A DNA stretch of 64,000 nt from Ga0077548 sp035440445 (GTDB lineage Bacteria; Pseudomonadota; Alphaproteobacteria; Rhizobiales; Xanthobacteraceae), in NCBI GenBank assembly GCA_035440445.1, contig DAORMJ010000001.1, forward strand, positions 124,001-188,000, given 5' to 3'. Within the stretch, counting starts at the first letter, position 1; every line of letters begins with the position of its first letter. The position numbers and the translations under genes were made by a program. The notes below the pieces were generated by a model that saw only the letters and a list, made by a program, of their open reading frames with translations, made no database searches and was not told the origin of the DNA. Below, piece after piece: positions 26,296 to 34,420 of this stretch.

Positions 26296-27072
26296 ATGCT
26301 GAACTGGCTAACGACGGGGCGGGCGATTTTTCGCTCGCTCCGTATTTATTACGGCGACCGCGATCGCCACCGGAAGATGGACGCGATCTATGCGCGCTTC
26401 CTCAAAACCGGCGATCTTGCTTTCGATGTCGGCTCGCATGTCGGCGATCGTGCCGGCTCGTTCCTTCGCCTCGGTGCGAAAGTGGTCGCGGTCGAGCCGC
26501 AGCCGGCACTCGGTTCGGTGTTGAAACTTTTCTACGGCCGCAATCCGCGTTTCCAGCTCGTCCGCGCCGCGATCGGACCGCAGGAAGGCGAGATCGAACT
26601 GAAACTGAATACGCGCAATCCGACGGTCGCGACCGCTTCCGACGATTTCATCAAATCCGCCGACGCCGCACCCGGATGGGAGGGCCAGCGCTGGGACGAC
26701 CGCATCAAGGTGCCGATGACGACGCTCGATGCCCTGATCGCGCGTCACGGCAAACCGGCCTTTGTGAAGATTGACGTGGAAGGCTTCGAGGACGCGGTAC
26801 TGGCCGGTCTGTCGCAGCCGTTGCCGGCGCTTTCGATCGAGTTCACGACGATCCAGCGCGACGTCGCGCTCGATGCGATCCGGCGGCTCGCCGGAATGGC
26901 CAGCTACAGTTTCAATGCCGCTCTCGGCGAGAGCCAGGAATTCGCGCATCGTCAGGCCATTTCCGCCGAGGAAATGTGCCGCTGGATCGAGGAACTGCCG
27001 ATCGAGGCGAATTCAGGCGACGTTTACGCAAGCCTGAATGACGCAGCCCTGAAAGCCAATCCTTCAAGCTGA
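26296..27072 (+). CDS. FkbM family methyltransferase
   Basis: A 258-residue SAM-dependent methyltransferase. Motif I is LAFDVGSHVGDRAGSFLRLG, followed by VVAVEPQPALGS, and the FkbM-type region FVKIDVEGFEDAVLAGLS lies later. FkbM enzymes O-methylate hydroxyl groups, often on sugars. The ATG at 26296 starts two bases after the opgH stop, so the two genes are co-transcribed and probably translationally coupled. This raises the possibility that the periplasmic glucan or its precursor is methylated (inference). A stem-loop follows at 27089. Confidence 0.88.
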   Translation: MLNWLTTGRAIFRSLRIYYGDRDRHRKMDAIYARFLKTGDLAFDVGSHVGDRAGSFLRLGAKVVAVEPQPALGSVLKLFYGRNPRFQLVRAAIGPQEGEIELKLNTRNPTVATASDDFIKSADAAPGWEGQRWDDRIKVPMTTLDALIARHGKPAFVKIDVEGFEDAVLAGLSQPLPALSIEFTTIQRDVALDAIRRLAGMASYSFNAALGESQEFAHRQAISAEEMCRWIEELPIEANSGDVYASLNDAALKANPSS

Positions 27073-27088
27073 TCCCGCAAACGTGCAT

Positions 27089-27109
27089 GGGGCCGCTTTC
27101 GGCCCCGTC
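27089..27109 (+). terminator. stem-loop terminator after the FkbM gene
   Basis: A perfect seven-base GC stem GGGGCCG/CGGCCCC (27089-27095 with 27100-27106) with a four-base loop lies 16 bases past the stop. The following GTCC is poor in T, so termination may be weak or rho-assisted. It separates the opgH operon from pcaHG. Confidence 0.55.
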
Positions 27110-27164
27110 CTACACTGGAATAAATAAAGAACTGGATTCACCGCTTCGCGGCGGGGAGGGAAAC

Positions 27165-27869
27165 ATGGCCGACGTCATTCCATACAACCGGGAAGAGAAG
27201 GGCGCGCAGCCGCCGTCGCTCTATCCGCCCTATAAATCGACCGTGCTTCGTGCGCCGAAGCAGCCGCTGGTGATTCTGCCGCATACGCTTTCCGAAGTGA
27301 CCGGTCCGGTTTATGGGCACGGCAAGGTCTTGCCGATCGATGCCGATCTCACGAACCAGCATGCCGGCGAACCCTTGGGCGAACGCATCATTGTCAGCGG
27401 GCGCGTGCTCGATGAAAACGGCCGTCCCGTTGCGAACACGCTCGTCGAAGTCTGGCAGTGCAATGCTGCCGGCCGCTACATTCACGCGCGCGACCAGCAT
27501 CCCGCGCCGCTCGATCCGAATTTCTCGGGTGCCGGCCGCGTCGTCACCGACGCCGAAGGCAACTACAAGTTCACCACGATCAAGCCCGGCGCCTATCCGT
27601 GGCGCAATCACCCGAACGCATGGCGTCCGGCGCATATTCACTTCTCCATGTTCGGGCCGAGCTTCATCAATCGTCTCGTGACGCAGATGTATTTTCCGGG
27701 CGATCCGCTGTTTGCGTTCGACCCGATTTATCAGGGCATTCCCGACGAGAAGGCGCGCGAGCGCATGGTGAGCCGCTTCGATATGGATTCGACGATCCCC
27801 GAATGGGCGCTCGGCTACAAGTTTGATATCGTCCTGCGCGGCCGCAACGCGACACCGATGGAGGACTGA
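27165..27869 (+). CDS. pcaH: protocatechuate 3,4-dioxygenase beta subunit
   Basis: A 234-residue subunit that binds the catalytic non-haem ferric iron. The enzyme opens the protocatechuate ring between the two hydroxyls to give 3-carboxy-cis,cis-muconate. The iron ligands are recognisable: a Tyr in GRYIHARDQ, and the Tyr and two His in AYPWRNHPNAWRPAHIHFS. The start at 27165 has an excellent GGGGAGGG site, and the family-typical N-terminus (PPYKSTVLRAPKQPL) follows. It is paired with pcaG two bases downstream. No other pca genes or regulator are nearby. Confidence 0.95.
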   Translation: MADVIPYNREEKGAQPPSLYPPYKSTVLRAPKQPLVILPHTLSEVTGPVYGHGKVLPIDADLTNQHAGEPLGERIIVSGRVLDENGRPVANTLVEVWQCNAAGRYIHARDQHPAPLDPNFSGAGRVVTDAEGNYKFTTIKPGAYPWRNHPNAWRPAHIHFSMFGPSFINRLVTQMYFPGDPLFAFDPIYQGIPDEKARERMVSRFDMDSTIPEWALGYKFDIVLRGRNATPMED

Positions 27870-27871
27870 GC

Positions 27872-28444
27872 GTGAGCAAGCAGCGTTTTGGCCAGACCCC
27901 GTCGCAGACGGTTGGCCCGTTCTTTCACTTTGGCTTGCCTTATGAAGGCGACAGCAATCTCCTCGTTGGCGATGCACAGGGACAGCACATCGTCGTCGAA
28001 GGCCGTGTGACCGATGGCGCGGGCGAACCGATTCCCGACGTGATGATCGAAATCTGGCAGGCGAATGCCGCCGGAAAATACGACCATCCAGAAGACACGC
28101 AGCAGAAGCCGGTCGATGGCGGCTTTCACGGCTTCGGACGCTGCGCGACCGATAACGATGGCGTGTTTCGATTCAAGACCGTGAAACCGGGTCCGGTTCC
28201 CGGTCCCGGCAATACGCTGCAGGCCCCGCATATCGTCACCTTCGTCTTCGGCCGCGGAATGCTGAAGCAGTTGCTGACGCGAATCTATTTCGAGGACGAG
28301 GCGCACAACGCCCACGATCCGGTGCTCGGATTGGTTCCCGAAGCAAGGCGCAGCACGCTGATCGCGCGCAAAGTCGATTCCTCGACATATCGTCTCGACA
28401 TCGTGCTGCAAGGCGAGGGCGAGACGGTCTTCTTCGACTACTAA
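27872..28444 (+). CDS. pcaG: protocatechuate 3,4-dioxygenase alpha subunit
   Basis: A 190-residue subunit that lacks the iron ligands and forms the alpha-beta protomer with PcaH. TPSQTVGPFFHFGLPYEG is the conserved N-terminus of alpha subunits, and IEIWQANAAGKYDHP is shared with the beta chain. It starts with GTG, two bases after the pcaH stop. A strong hairpin follows at 28461, so the transcript probably ends here. Confidence 0.94.
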   Translation: MSKQRFGQTPSQTVGPFFHFGLPYEGDSNLLVGDAQGQHIVVEGRVTDGAGEPIPDVMIEIWQANAAGKYDHPEDTQQKPVDGGFHGFGRCATDNDGVFRFKTVKPGPVPGPGNTLQAPHIVTFVFGRGMLKQLLTRIYFEDEAHNAHDPVLGLVPEARRSTLIARKVDSSTYRLDIVLQGEGETVFFDY

Positions 28445-28460
28445 AGCTGACGGCATTTCA

Positions 28461-28488
28461 CGTCCGGCGAGCAAAAGTTCGCCGGACG
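28461..28488 (+). terminator. stem-loop after pcaG
   Basis: A perfect ten-base stem CGTCCGGCGA/TCGCCGGACG (28461-28470 with 28479-28488) with an eight-base loop lies 16 bases past the pcaG stop. No T-run follows, so it may be a rho-dependent end or a transcript stabiliser. Confidence 0.6.
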
Positions 28489-28781
28489 ATTGGAATGATT
28501 CGCGAAAGCAGCCGCGCCGCCGGTGAAACGGCGTTCGATAGGCAATTCGTATCGCGGCGCCGCGATCACTCTATTTTTTTCGATCCAGAAAAATCTCTCT
28601 CAGCACTTCGTTGTAGTGCCCCGCGCTCAATGCTGCGGCGCAAGGTAAATATACGCTTGCTTTATCCCGCAACGATTCTGCAAAATCGTTGGAGCGCCAA
28701 CTGGCGCTTCATGGAAACGCGGCGAAGACCGCGGCCCGGCTCTCTGTGTGTGGAGCGCCGGTGTTAGGGAGGACTTTTTCT
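28489..28781. other. leader region of the TRAP operon with tandem hairpins
   Basis: No gene is seen. With the pcaG hairpin this gap exceeds 300 bases. It holds two adjacent perfect hairpins, AACGAT/ATCGTT (28671-28676 with 28685-28690) and AGCGCC/GGCGCT (28693-28698 with 28703-28708), some 75 bases before dctP. These could be part of a structured 5' leader or an operator. The dctP ribosome site GGGAGGA lies at about 28766-28773. I cannot name a convincing promoter. Confidence 0.45.
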
Positions 28782-29915
28782 ATGCCGACCATTAAAGGTT
28801 CGGGCGCGCCGGTAGCTGGCCGCCGGAAGTTCCTGAAGACTGCTGGTGTAACGGGTGCTGCAGCTGTCGCGACCATTGCTATGCCGCAGGTGTCGCGCGC
28901 GCAGACGCAGGTCTGGAAATATCAGTCGACTTGGCCTTCGAAGGACATCTTCCACGAGTTCGCGGTCGACTACGCGAACGTCGTCAACAGCCTGTCTGGC
29001 GGCCGCCTCAAGCTCGACGTCCTTGCCGCCGGCGCTGTCGTTCCGGCTTTCCAGATGGCGGACGCGGTGCACGCTGGCGTGCTCGACGCCGGTCACGGCG
29101 TGTCGGGTTACTGGTACGGCAAGCACAAGGCTTATTCGCTGTTCGGCACGCCGCCGTCATTCGGCTGGGACGCCGCGAGCTTCCTGGGCTGGTTCTATAA
29201 CGGCGGCGGCGAGGCGCTCTACAAAGAGCTCGTCAACAACATCCTCAAGCTCAATCTCACCGGCTATCTCTACTTCCCGATGCCGACGCAGCCGCTCGGC
29301 TGGTTCAAGAAGGAAGTGAAGTCGGGCGACGACTTCAAGGGCCTGAAGTACCGCACCATCGGTCTGTCGGCCGAGATGTTCAAGGAAATGGGCGCGGCGG
29401 TCACCATCATGGCCGGCGGCGACATCGTTCCGGGTCTGGATCGCGGCCTGCTCGATGCGGCCGAGTTCAACAACCCGTCGTCCGACATCATCCTCGGCTT
29501 CCCGGACGTTGCGAAGTTCTACATGCTGGGCAGCCACCATCAGCAGATGGAAGCCTTCGAAGTGATCTTCAACAAGGCGAAGGTCGACGCGCTGCCGAAG
29601 GAACTGCAGGACATGCTGCGCTACGCTTCGCATGCTTCGTCGTCCGAGCAGATCTGCAAGGCTTACGATCGCTACTCGAAGGATCTCGAAGAGATCAAGA
29701 AGCGTGGCGTGAACGTAGTGAAGACCTCGCAGCCGGTGCTCGATGCACAGATCGCGGCCTGGCAGAAGGTGATCACCGAGCAGTCGAAGGAGCCGTTCTT
29801 CGCGAAGGTGATCGAGTCGCAGAAGGCCTGGAACAAGCGCGTGTTCGCTTACACCAGCGTCAACAATCTCGATTCCCAGGCGCTCGCTGCCGGTCACAAG
29901 ACACTGATTGGCTAA
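28782..29915 (+). CDS. dctP: TRAP transporter substrate-binding protein (DctP family, TakP-like)
   Basis: A 377-residue periplasmic solute receptor. The N-terminus carries a twin-arginine signal (GRRKFLKTAGVTGAAAVATIA, cut near SRAQ), so it is folded before export. The mature part has the DctP fold; the conserved ligand-binding Arg is expected in FKGLKYRTIGL. The pattern LSGGRLKLDVLAAGAVVPAFQ and GVSGYWYGKHKAYSLFG resembles the TakP group, which binds 2-oxoacids or lactate, so a carboxylate ligand is likely. A strong terminator separates it from the two membrane subunits. Confidence 0.92.
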   Translation: MPTIKGSGAPVAGRRKFLKTAGVTGAAAVATIAMPQVSRAQTQVWKYQSTWPSKDIFHEFAVDYANVVNSLSGGRLKLDVLAAGAVVPAFQMADAVHAGVLDAGHGVSGYWYGKHKAYSLFGTPPSFGWDAASFLGWFYNGGGEALYKELVNNILKLNLTGYLYFPMPTQPLGWFKKEVKSGDDFKGLKYRTIGLSAEMFKEMGAAVTIMAGGDIVPGLDRGLLDAAEFNNPSSDIILGFPDVAKFYMLGSHHQQMEAFEVIFNKAKVDALPKELQDMLRYASHASSSEQICKAYDRYSKDLEEIKKRGVNVVKTSQPVLDAQIAAWQKVITEQSKEPFFAKVIESQKAWNKRVFAYTSVNNLDSQALAAGHKTLIG

Positions 29916-29933
29916 TCGCAATTGAAACAGTGG

Positions 29934-29970
29934 AACCCGCGCGGATAACTTCCGCGCGGGTTCTTCTATT
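29934..29970 (+). terminator. intra-operon terminator between dctP and dctQ
   Basis: A perfect twelve-base stem AACCCGCGCGGA/TCCGCGCGGGTT (29934-29945 with 29951-29962) with a five-base loop is followed by CTTCTATT. It lies 18 bases after dctP. Partial termination here would make the binding protein in excess over the membrane subunits, as is usual for such transporters. Confidence 0.85.
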
Positions 29971-30079
29971 CGCGTGTGCGGCGTAACCACTGCGTAACAA
30001 ATGAGCTTTCGCGCAGGACACGCAAACTGACAGGATGCTTCTCGCCGTATTGTCGCGGGCAAGCATAGGGAGGGCTGCA

Positions 30080-31018
30080 ATGAAGAACATCGCCTTGATC
30101 CTCGGCGTGATCGGTGGCGCGTTCGGCTTATGGGCCGGCTTCACGTTTTACGGGGCCGACTACGCAGCGGCGTTCTCTTCTCCCAAGGCATTCTTTCACG
30201 TTACCGGGACGCTCGTGCCGATCCTTGCGATCATCGGTGGATTGATCGCGTCGCGGCGTCCGTCGATTGCCGCGGTCCTCATGATCGGCGCGGCACTCGC
30301 GATGCTGCCGATCTTCGGACCCAAGTGGCATACCGTGCTGGCGGTCACCTTCTGCGCGGCAGGCGGCGTCGCCGCGACGCTCCTGATCGATGAATCGCAT
30401 CAACTGGGTCTGCGCATCGTTGATGCGATCAGCACCTGGGTCGGCAAGACGGTGGGCTGGGCGATCCTGATCCTCACCTTTGTCACCTGCTACGAAGTCT
30501 TCATGCGCTATGTGTTCGGCCGCCCGACCGACTGGGCGTTCGACGCGAGCTACATGCTTTATGGTGCGCTCTTCATGCTGGCGGGCGCCTATACACTTTC
30601 GCGAAACAGCCACGTGCGCGGCGACTTTCTCTATCGTTCCTGGCACCCGCGAACCCAGGCCAGCATGGACCTCGCGCTTTACGTGCTGTTCTTCTTTCCC
30701 GGGATTCTGGCGCTGCTTTATTCCGGCTTCGGCTTTGCCGAACTGTCGTGGCTCATGAAGGAGCGCTCCTCCGCGAGCCCCAGCGGGCCGCCGGTCTATC
30801 ATTTCAAGACCATCATTCCGCTGACCGGCGCACTGATGCTCTTGCAGGGCATCGTCGAATTCATGCGCTGCATTATCGCGGTGCGTGACGGCGCATGGCC
30901 GCAACGCCTGCATGACGTGCAGGAACTCGATCAGCAGATGCTGCAGAAGGCGGAGCAGGGCGAGTATCAGACCATCAAGGATCTCGAAGAACTCGGCCAG
31001 CGTAAGGGAGCAGTCTGA
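30080..31018 (+). CDS. dctQ: TRAP transporter small permease subunit, N-terminally extended
   Basis: A 312-residue membrane protein. The DctQ domain of four helices occupies about residues 110-280, with EVFMRYVFGRPTDWAFDASYMLYG as the conserved DctQ signature. Before it are about 110 residues with roughly four additional membrane helices that normal DctQ proteins (about 160-200 residues) lack. A basic and acidic tail ends the protein. The start has GGGAGGG upstream. The stop overlaps the dctM start (TGATG). Confidence 0.88.
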   Translation: MKNIALILGVIGGAFGLWAGFTFYGADYAAAFSSPKAFFHVTGTLVPILAIIGGLIASRRPSIAAVLMIGAALAMLPIFGPKWHTVLAVTFCAAGGVAATLLIDESHQLGLRIVDAISTWVGKTVGWAILILTFVTCYEVFMRYVFGRPTDWAFDASYMLYGALFMLAGAYTLSRNSHVRGDFLYRSWHPRTQASMDLALYVLFFFPGILALLYSGFGFAELSWLMKERSSASPSGPPVYHFKTIIPLTGALMLLQGIVEFMRCIIAVRDGAWPQRLHDVQELDQQMLQKAEQGEYQTIKDLEELGQRKGAV

Positions 31019-32925
31019 TGTCGGCGTTGCTTGCAAGCTGGGGGATCGGCAACCCGGAACTGGGCGTCATCATGCTCGTCCTGTTCGTTGCCTTCATCAT
31101 GCTCGGGTTCCCGATCGCCTTCACGCTGATGGCGCTGGGCGTGTTCTTCGGTTACTACGCGATGGGCGATCTCGTGTTTTCGCTCGTCGTGCAGCGCACC
31201 TATTCGGTGATGACGAACGACGTGCTGATCTCGATCCCGCTCTTCGTCTTCATGGGCTACGTGATCGAGCGCGCAAACGTGCTCGACCGGCTGTTTCGCT
31301 CGCTGCAACTCGCGGCGGGCCCGATCCCGGCCTCGCTTGCGCTCGCGACCCTTGCGACCTGCGCGATCTTCGCGACCGCCACCGGCATCGTCGGCGCGGT
31401 CGTGACGTTGATGGGTCTGCTCGCATTCCCTGCGATGCTGCGCGCGGGCTATGACGTGAAGATCTCTGCCGCAGTGGTTTGCGCCGGCGGCTGCCTCGGC
31501 ATCCTGATCCCGCCCAGCGTCATGCTGATCCTCTATGGCGCGACCGCGGGCGTCTCGGTCGTGAAGCTTTATGCCGGCGCGTTCTTCCCCGGTATCATGC
31601 TCGCCGGCCTTTATATGCTGCTGACGGTTCTGTTCGCGCTGCTCAATCCGCGGCTCGCGCCGAAGCTGCAGGCGACGGCTGCGGACGCGGACAATGAGCT
31701 TTCCTCGGGGACGCTGAAGTTCTTCCGCTCGCCGCTGCCTGCGATCCTCTACGCCGCCTTCGTGGCGGCTGTGATCTGGTTTCACGATCTCGGTGCGACC
31801 TGGATCGGCGTGTTCGTGATCTTCGGTATCGGCAACGCGATCTATGCTTATAAATTTCCCGGCGTCTATTTCACGCTGCTGAGTTCGTTCCTGCCGCTCG
31901 GCGCTTTGATCGCGGCCGCCCTCGGCTCGATCGTCTTCGGCATCGCGACGCCCTCCGAAGCTGCGGCGATGGGCTCGCTCGGCGCGCTTGTGCTCGCTGT
32001 CCTCTACGGCACCGACTACAACGTCGGCTGGAAGCGGGCGCTGGTCACGATCTATGGCGTTGCAATGGGCGCACTCCTGATCGGGCTGTTCCTGTTCTTG
32101 CCGTTCCGGAACTATGCGATCACGGTTCTTATCCTGACGATTGCAGTCGCGCTGCCGCTGATCCCCTTCAATCGCTTCGGCTACACGGCGCTGCGGGACT
32201 CGATCTATCTCACCGCGCGCACCACCGCGATGGTGTGCTGGCTTTTCATCGGCTCGTTCATCTTCTCCGCGATCTTCGCCTATCTCGGCGGCCACGGCCC
32301 GATCGAGAAGTTCGTGCTGTGGATGAACCTGAACCAGACCGGCTTCATGATCCTCGCGCAGGTCATCATCTTCGTGCTGGGCTGGCCGCTGGAGTGGACG
32401 GAAATCATCGTCATCTTCATGCCGATCTTCCTGCCCCTCCTGAAGACCTTCGAAATCGATCCGCTGTTCTTCGGCCTTCTGGTGGCGCTGAACATCCAGA
32501 CCTCGTTCCTGTCGCCGCCGGTGGCGATGGCGCCGTTCTATCTGAAGGGCGTCGCGCCAAGCTGGGTCAACATCAACGACATCTTCCGTGGCGTGCTGCC
32601 TTATATGCTCGTCGTGATCGTCTCGATGGTGCTGCTCTATGCCTTCCCGCAGATCGGGCTCGCGCTTCCGAACTACCTCTATCCCGGAAGTCCGTCGAAG
32701 GTGGTCGGCTTCGCGGCGGGCTTGAACCCGGTCTATCTGTTCGGCGCGGGTCTGGTCGCGGTTGCGATCACGGCGACCACGCTTTGGGCCGCATTGCCGC
32801 GGGGCGGGAAGTATCACCGCTTCGTTGAAACGGAGCTCGAGCCATACGTGGCGCTGTTCTTCGCCGCCATGGTGGCGCTGTCCTTCACGCTCATTTTATC
32901 GGGTGCACTCAATCTCTGGGCCTGA
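31018..32925 (+). CDS. dctM: TRAP transporter large permease subunit, enlarged
   Basis: A 635-residue membrane protein, the ion-coupled channel of the TRAP importer. The DctM signature is seen in the first half (FATATGIVGAVVTLMGLLAFPAML, GGCLGILIPPSVMLILYG) and again after residue 430 (NIQTSFLSPPVAMAPFYL). Between these, about residues 220-400 carry extra hydrophobic segments, and further helices lie at the C-terminus. Usual DctM proteins have about 430 residues. The enlargement matches that of the DctQ partner, so this is a distinct TRAP subtype. Confidence 0.9.
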   Translation: MSALLASWGIGNPELGVIMLVLFVAFIMLGFPIAFTLMALGVFFGYYAMGDLVFSLVVQRTYSVMTNDVLISIPLFVFMGYVIERANVLDRLFRSLQLAAGPIPASLALATLATCAIFATATGIVGAVVTLMGLLAFPAMLRAGYDVKISAAVVCAGGCLGILIPPSVMLILYGATAGVSVVKLYAGAFFPGIMLAGLYMLLTVLFALLNPRLAPKLQATAADADNELSSGTLKFFRSPLPAILYAAFVAAVIWFHDLGATWIGVFVIFGIGNAIYAYKFPGVYFTLLSSFLPLGALIAAALGSIVFGIATPSEAAAMGSLGALVLAVLYGTDYNVGWKRALVTIYGVAMGALLIGLFLFLPFRNYAITVLILTIAVALPLIPFNRFGYTALRDSIYLTARTTAMVCWLFIGSFIFSAIFAYLGGHGPIEKFVLWMNLNQTGFMILAQVIIFVLGWPLEWTEIIVIFMPIFLPLLKTFEIDPLFFGLLVALNIQTSFLSPPVAMAPFYLKGVAPSWVNINDIFRGVLPYMLVVIVSMVLLYAFPQIGLALPNYLYPGSPSKVVGFAAGLNPVYLFGAGLVAVAITATTLWAALPRGGKYHRFVETELEPYVALFFAAMVALSFTLILSGALNLWA

Positions 32926-32934
32926 TTGTGATAA

Positions 32935-32961
32935 GGTGTCCGGATCGATCATCCGGACACC
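32935..32961 (+). promoter_or_regulatory. perfect hairpin directly before the amidase start
   Basis: An eleven-base perfect stem GGTGTCCGGAT/ATCCGGACACC (32935-32945 with 32951-32961) with loop CGATC ends six bases before the GTG start of the amidase gene. It takes up the place of the ribosome-binding site and no other Shine-Dalgarno sequence is visible. There is no T-run, so it is not a standard terminator. It may control amidase translation or be an operator. Confidence 0.5.
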
Positions 32962-32967
32962 CATATC

Positions 32968-34323
32968 GTGAGCGCTGAATTCGTCGAACTGACCGCGACC
33001 GAGGCCGCAGGCAAGATTGCCCGCGGCGAAATTTCCTCTGAGGACTACACGCGCGCGCTGATCGCGCAGGTCGATAGCATCGAAAACAAGGTCGGTGCCT
33101 TCGCTCACTTCGATCCCGAATTCGCGCTGGCGCAGGCGAGGGAGCGGGACGAATACCGCGCCAATGGCAATGCGCTCGGGCCCCTGCACGGTGTGCCGGT
33201 CGCCATCAAGGATTGCATCGACACGGCGGACCTGCCGACCGAGAACGGCTCGGCGCTGTTCGCGGACCGCCGCCCGTACAAGGACGCGACCGTCGTCACC
33301 AAGCTGCGCGCTGCCGGTGCCGTGATTTTCGGCAAGACCGTCACGACCGAGTTCGCTTTTTTCCATCCGGGAAAGACCAAAAACCCGCACGACCTCGAGC
33401 GCACGCCGGGCGGCTCGTCCTCCGGTTCCGCCGCGGCCGTTGCGGCCGGCATGGTGCCGCTTTCGGTCGGCACCCAGACCAATGGCTCCATCATCCGGCC
33501 CGCCGCTTATTGCGGCGTGTTCGGCATGAAGCCGAGCCACGGGCTGGTTTCCCGCGCCGGCGTGTTTTCGCATTCGCCGACGCTCGATCACGTCGGCCCG
33601 TTTGCACGCTCGCTCGACGATGTCGCGCTGATCCTCGATGCCATCGCGGGCTATGACGAGGAAGACCCCGATACGAAGCCTTATGGCGTGCCGAACTTTC
33701 TTTCGGGCATTCGCGAGAAGCCGCCGGTCGCGCCGAAGCTCGCTTATGTGCGCACACCCGCCTGGAGCAAGGCCGACAAGGCGACCGCCGAAGCCTTCGA
33801 AGAACTGGCGGATTCGCTCGGCGACATGGTGCAGCGGGTCGAACTGCATGAGCCGGTCTATAGCCACGCATGGGACGATCTCCGCGCGATCATGACCGCC
33901 GACATGGCGCATCGTCACGGCAAGATCGTTACGCGCGGTGGCGACGTTGCAAGCCAGACGCTGCGGGATTTTCTCGCCGAAGGCAGGCGCGTTCCCGCCA
34001 CGCGCTATCTCGAGGCGCTGGCGCAGGCCAAGCAATACGCCCGAAGCCTCTCGGATTTCTTCGAATATTACGATGCGATCCTGACGCCTGCCGCGACCGG
34101 CGTTGCGCCGAAGGGGCTCGGGTCCACCGGCGATCCGGTGTTCTGCTCGCTGTGGACGCTGACCGGGCTTCCCGCGGTTTCGCTGCCGCTTCTGCAGGGC
34201 GAGAACGGTCTGCCGCTCGGCGTGCAACTGGTCGGCCCGATGAACCGCGACGCGCGTCTCCTGCGCACCGCGAAATGGCTGCTCGCTCATCTCGCACATG
34301 GCGAGGCGGCTGAAGTCGCCTAG
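32968..34323 (+). CDS. amidase signature family protein
   Basis: A 451-residue hydrolase of amides. The amidase-signature core is complete: the catalytic Lys in VAIKDCIDTADLPT, and the Ser-Ser pair in the glycine-rich loop GGSSSGSAAAVAAG, with the nucleophilic Ser in QTNGSIIRPAAYCGVFGMKP. No signal peptide is seen, so it is cytosolic. The GTG start lies 42 bases after dctM, making it probably part of the TRAP operon; it may cleave an imported amide or an N-acyl compound. Confidence 0.9.
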   Translation: MSAEFVELTATEAAGKIARGEISSEDYTRALIAQVDSIENKVGAFAHFDPEFALAQARERDEYRANGNALGPLHGVPVAIKDCIDTADLPTENGSALFADRRPYKDATVVTKLRAAGAVIFGKTVTTEFAFFHPGKTKNPHDLERTPGGSSSGSAAAVAAGMVPLSVGTQTNGSIIRPAAYCGVFGMKPSHGLVSRAGVFSHSPTLDHVGPFARSLDDVALILDAIAGYDEEDPDTKPYGVPNFLSGIREKPPVAPKLAYVRTPAWSKADKATAEAFEELADSLGDMVQRVELHEPVYSHAWDDLRAIMTADMAHRHGKIVTRGGDVASQTLRDFLAEGRRVPATRYLEALAQAKQYARSLSDFFEYYDAILTPAATGVAPKGLGSTGDPVFCSLWTLTGLPAVSLPLLQGENGLPLGVQLVGPMNRDARLLRTAKWLLAHLAHGEAAEVA

Positions 34324-34327
34324 ACTC

Positions 34328-34420
34328 TGATTCAACTGCGTTGAATCAAAGTCGTCGCTTACTGTTTAATTGAGCATGATCTTTTCCGAAAACCGCTTCG
34401 CACTTTTCGGCATCATTACT
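34328..34420. repeat. Bradyrhizobium-type intergenic repeat (two-part)
   Basis: A perfect hairpin TGATTCAA/TTGAATCA (34328-34335 with 34341-34348) is followed by GAGCATGATC at 34372 and a second imperfect stem (TTTTCCGAAAACCG with CACTTTTCGG). The right arm of that stem has decayed. I recognise this two-part sequence as an abundant intergenic element of Bradyrhizobium-like genomes. A second member of the family lies at 58167-58215. Confidence 0.7.
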
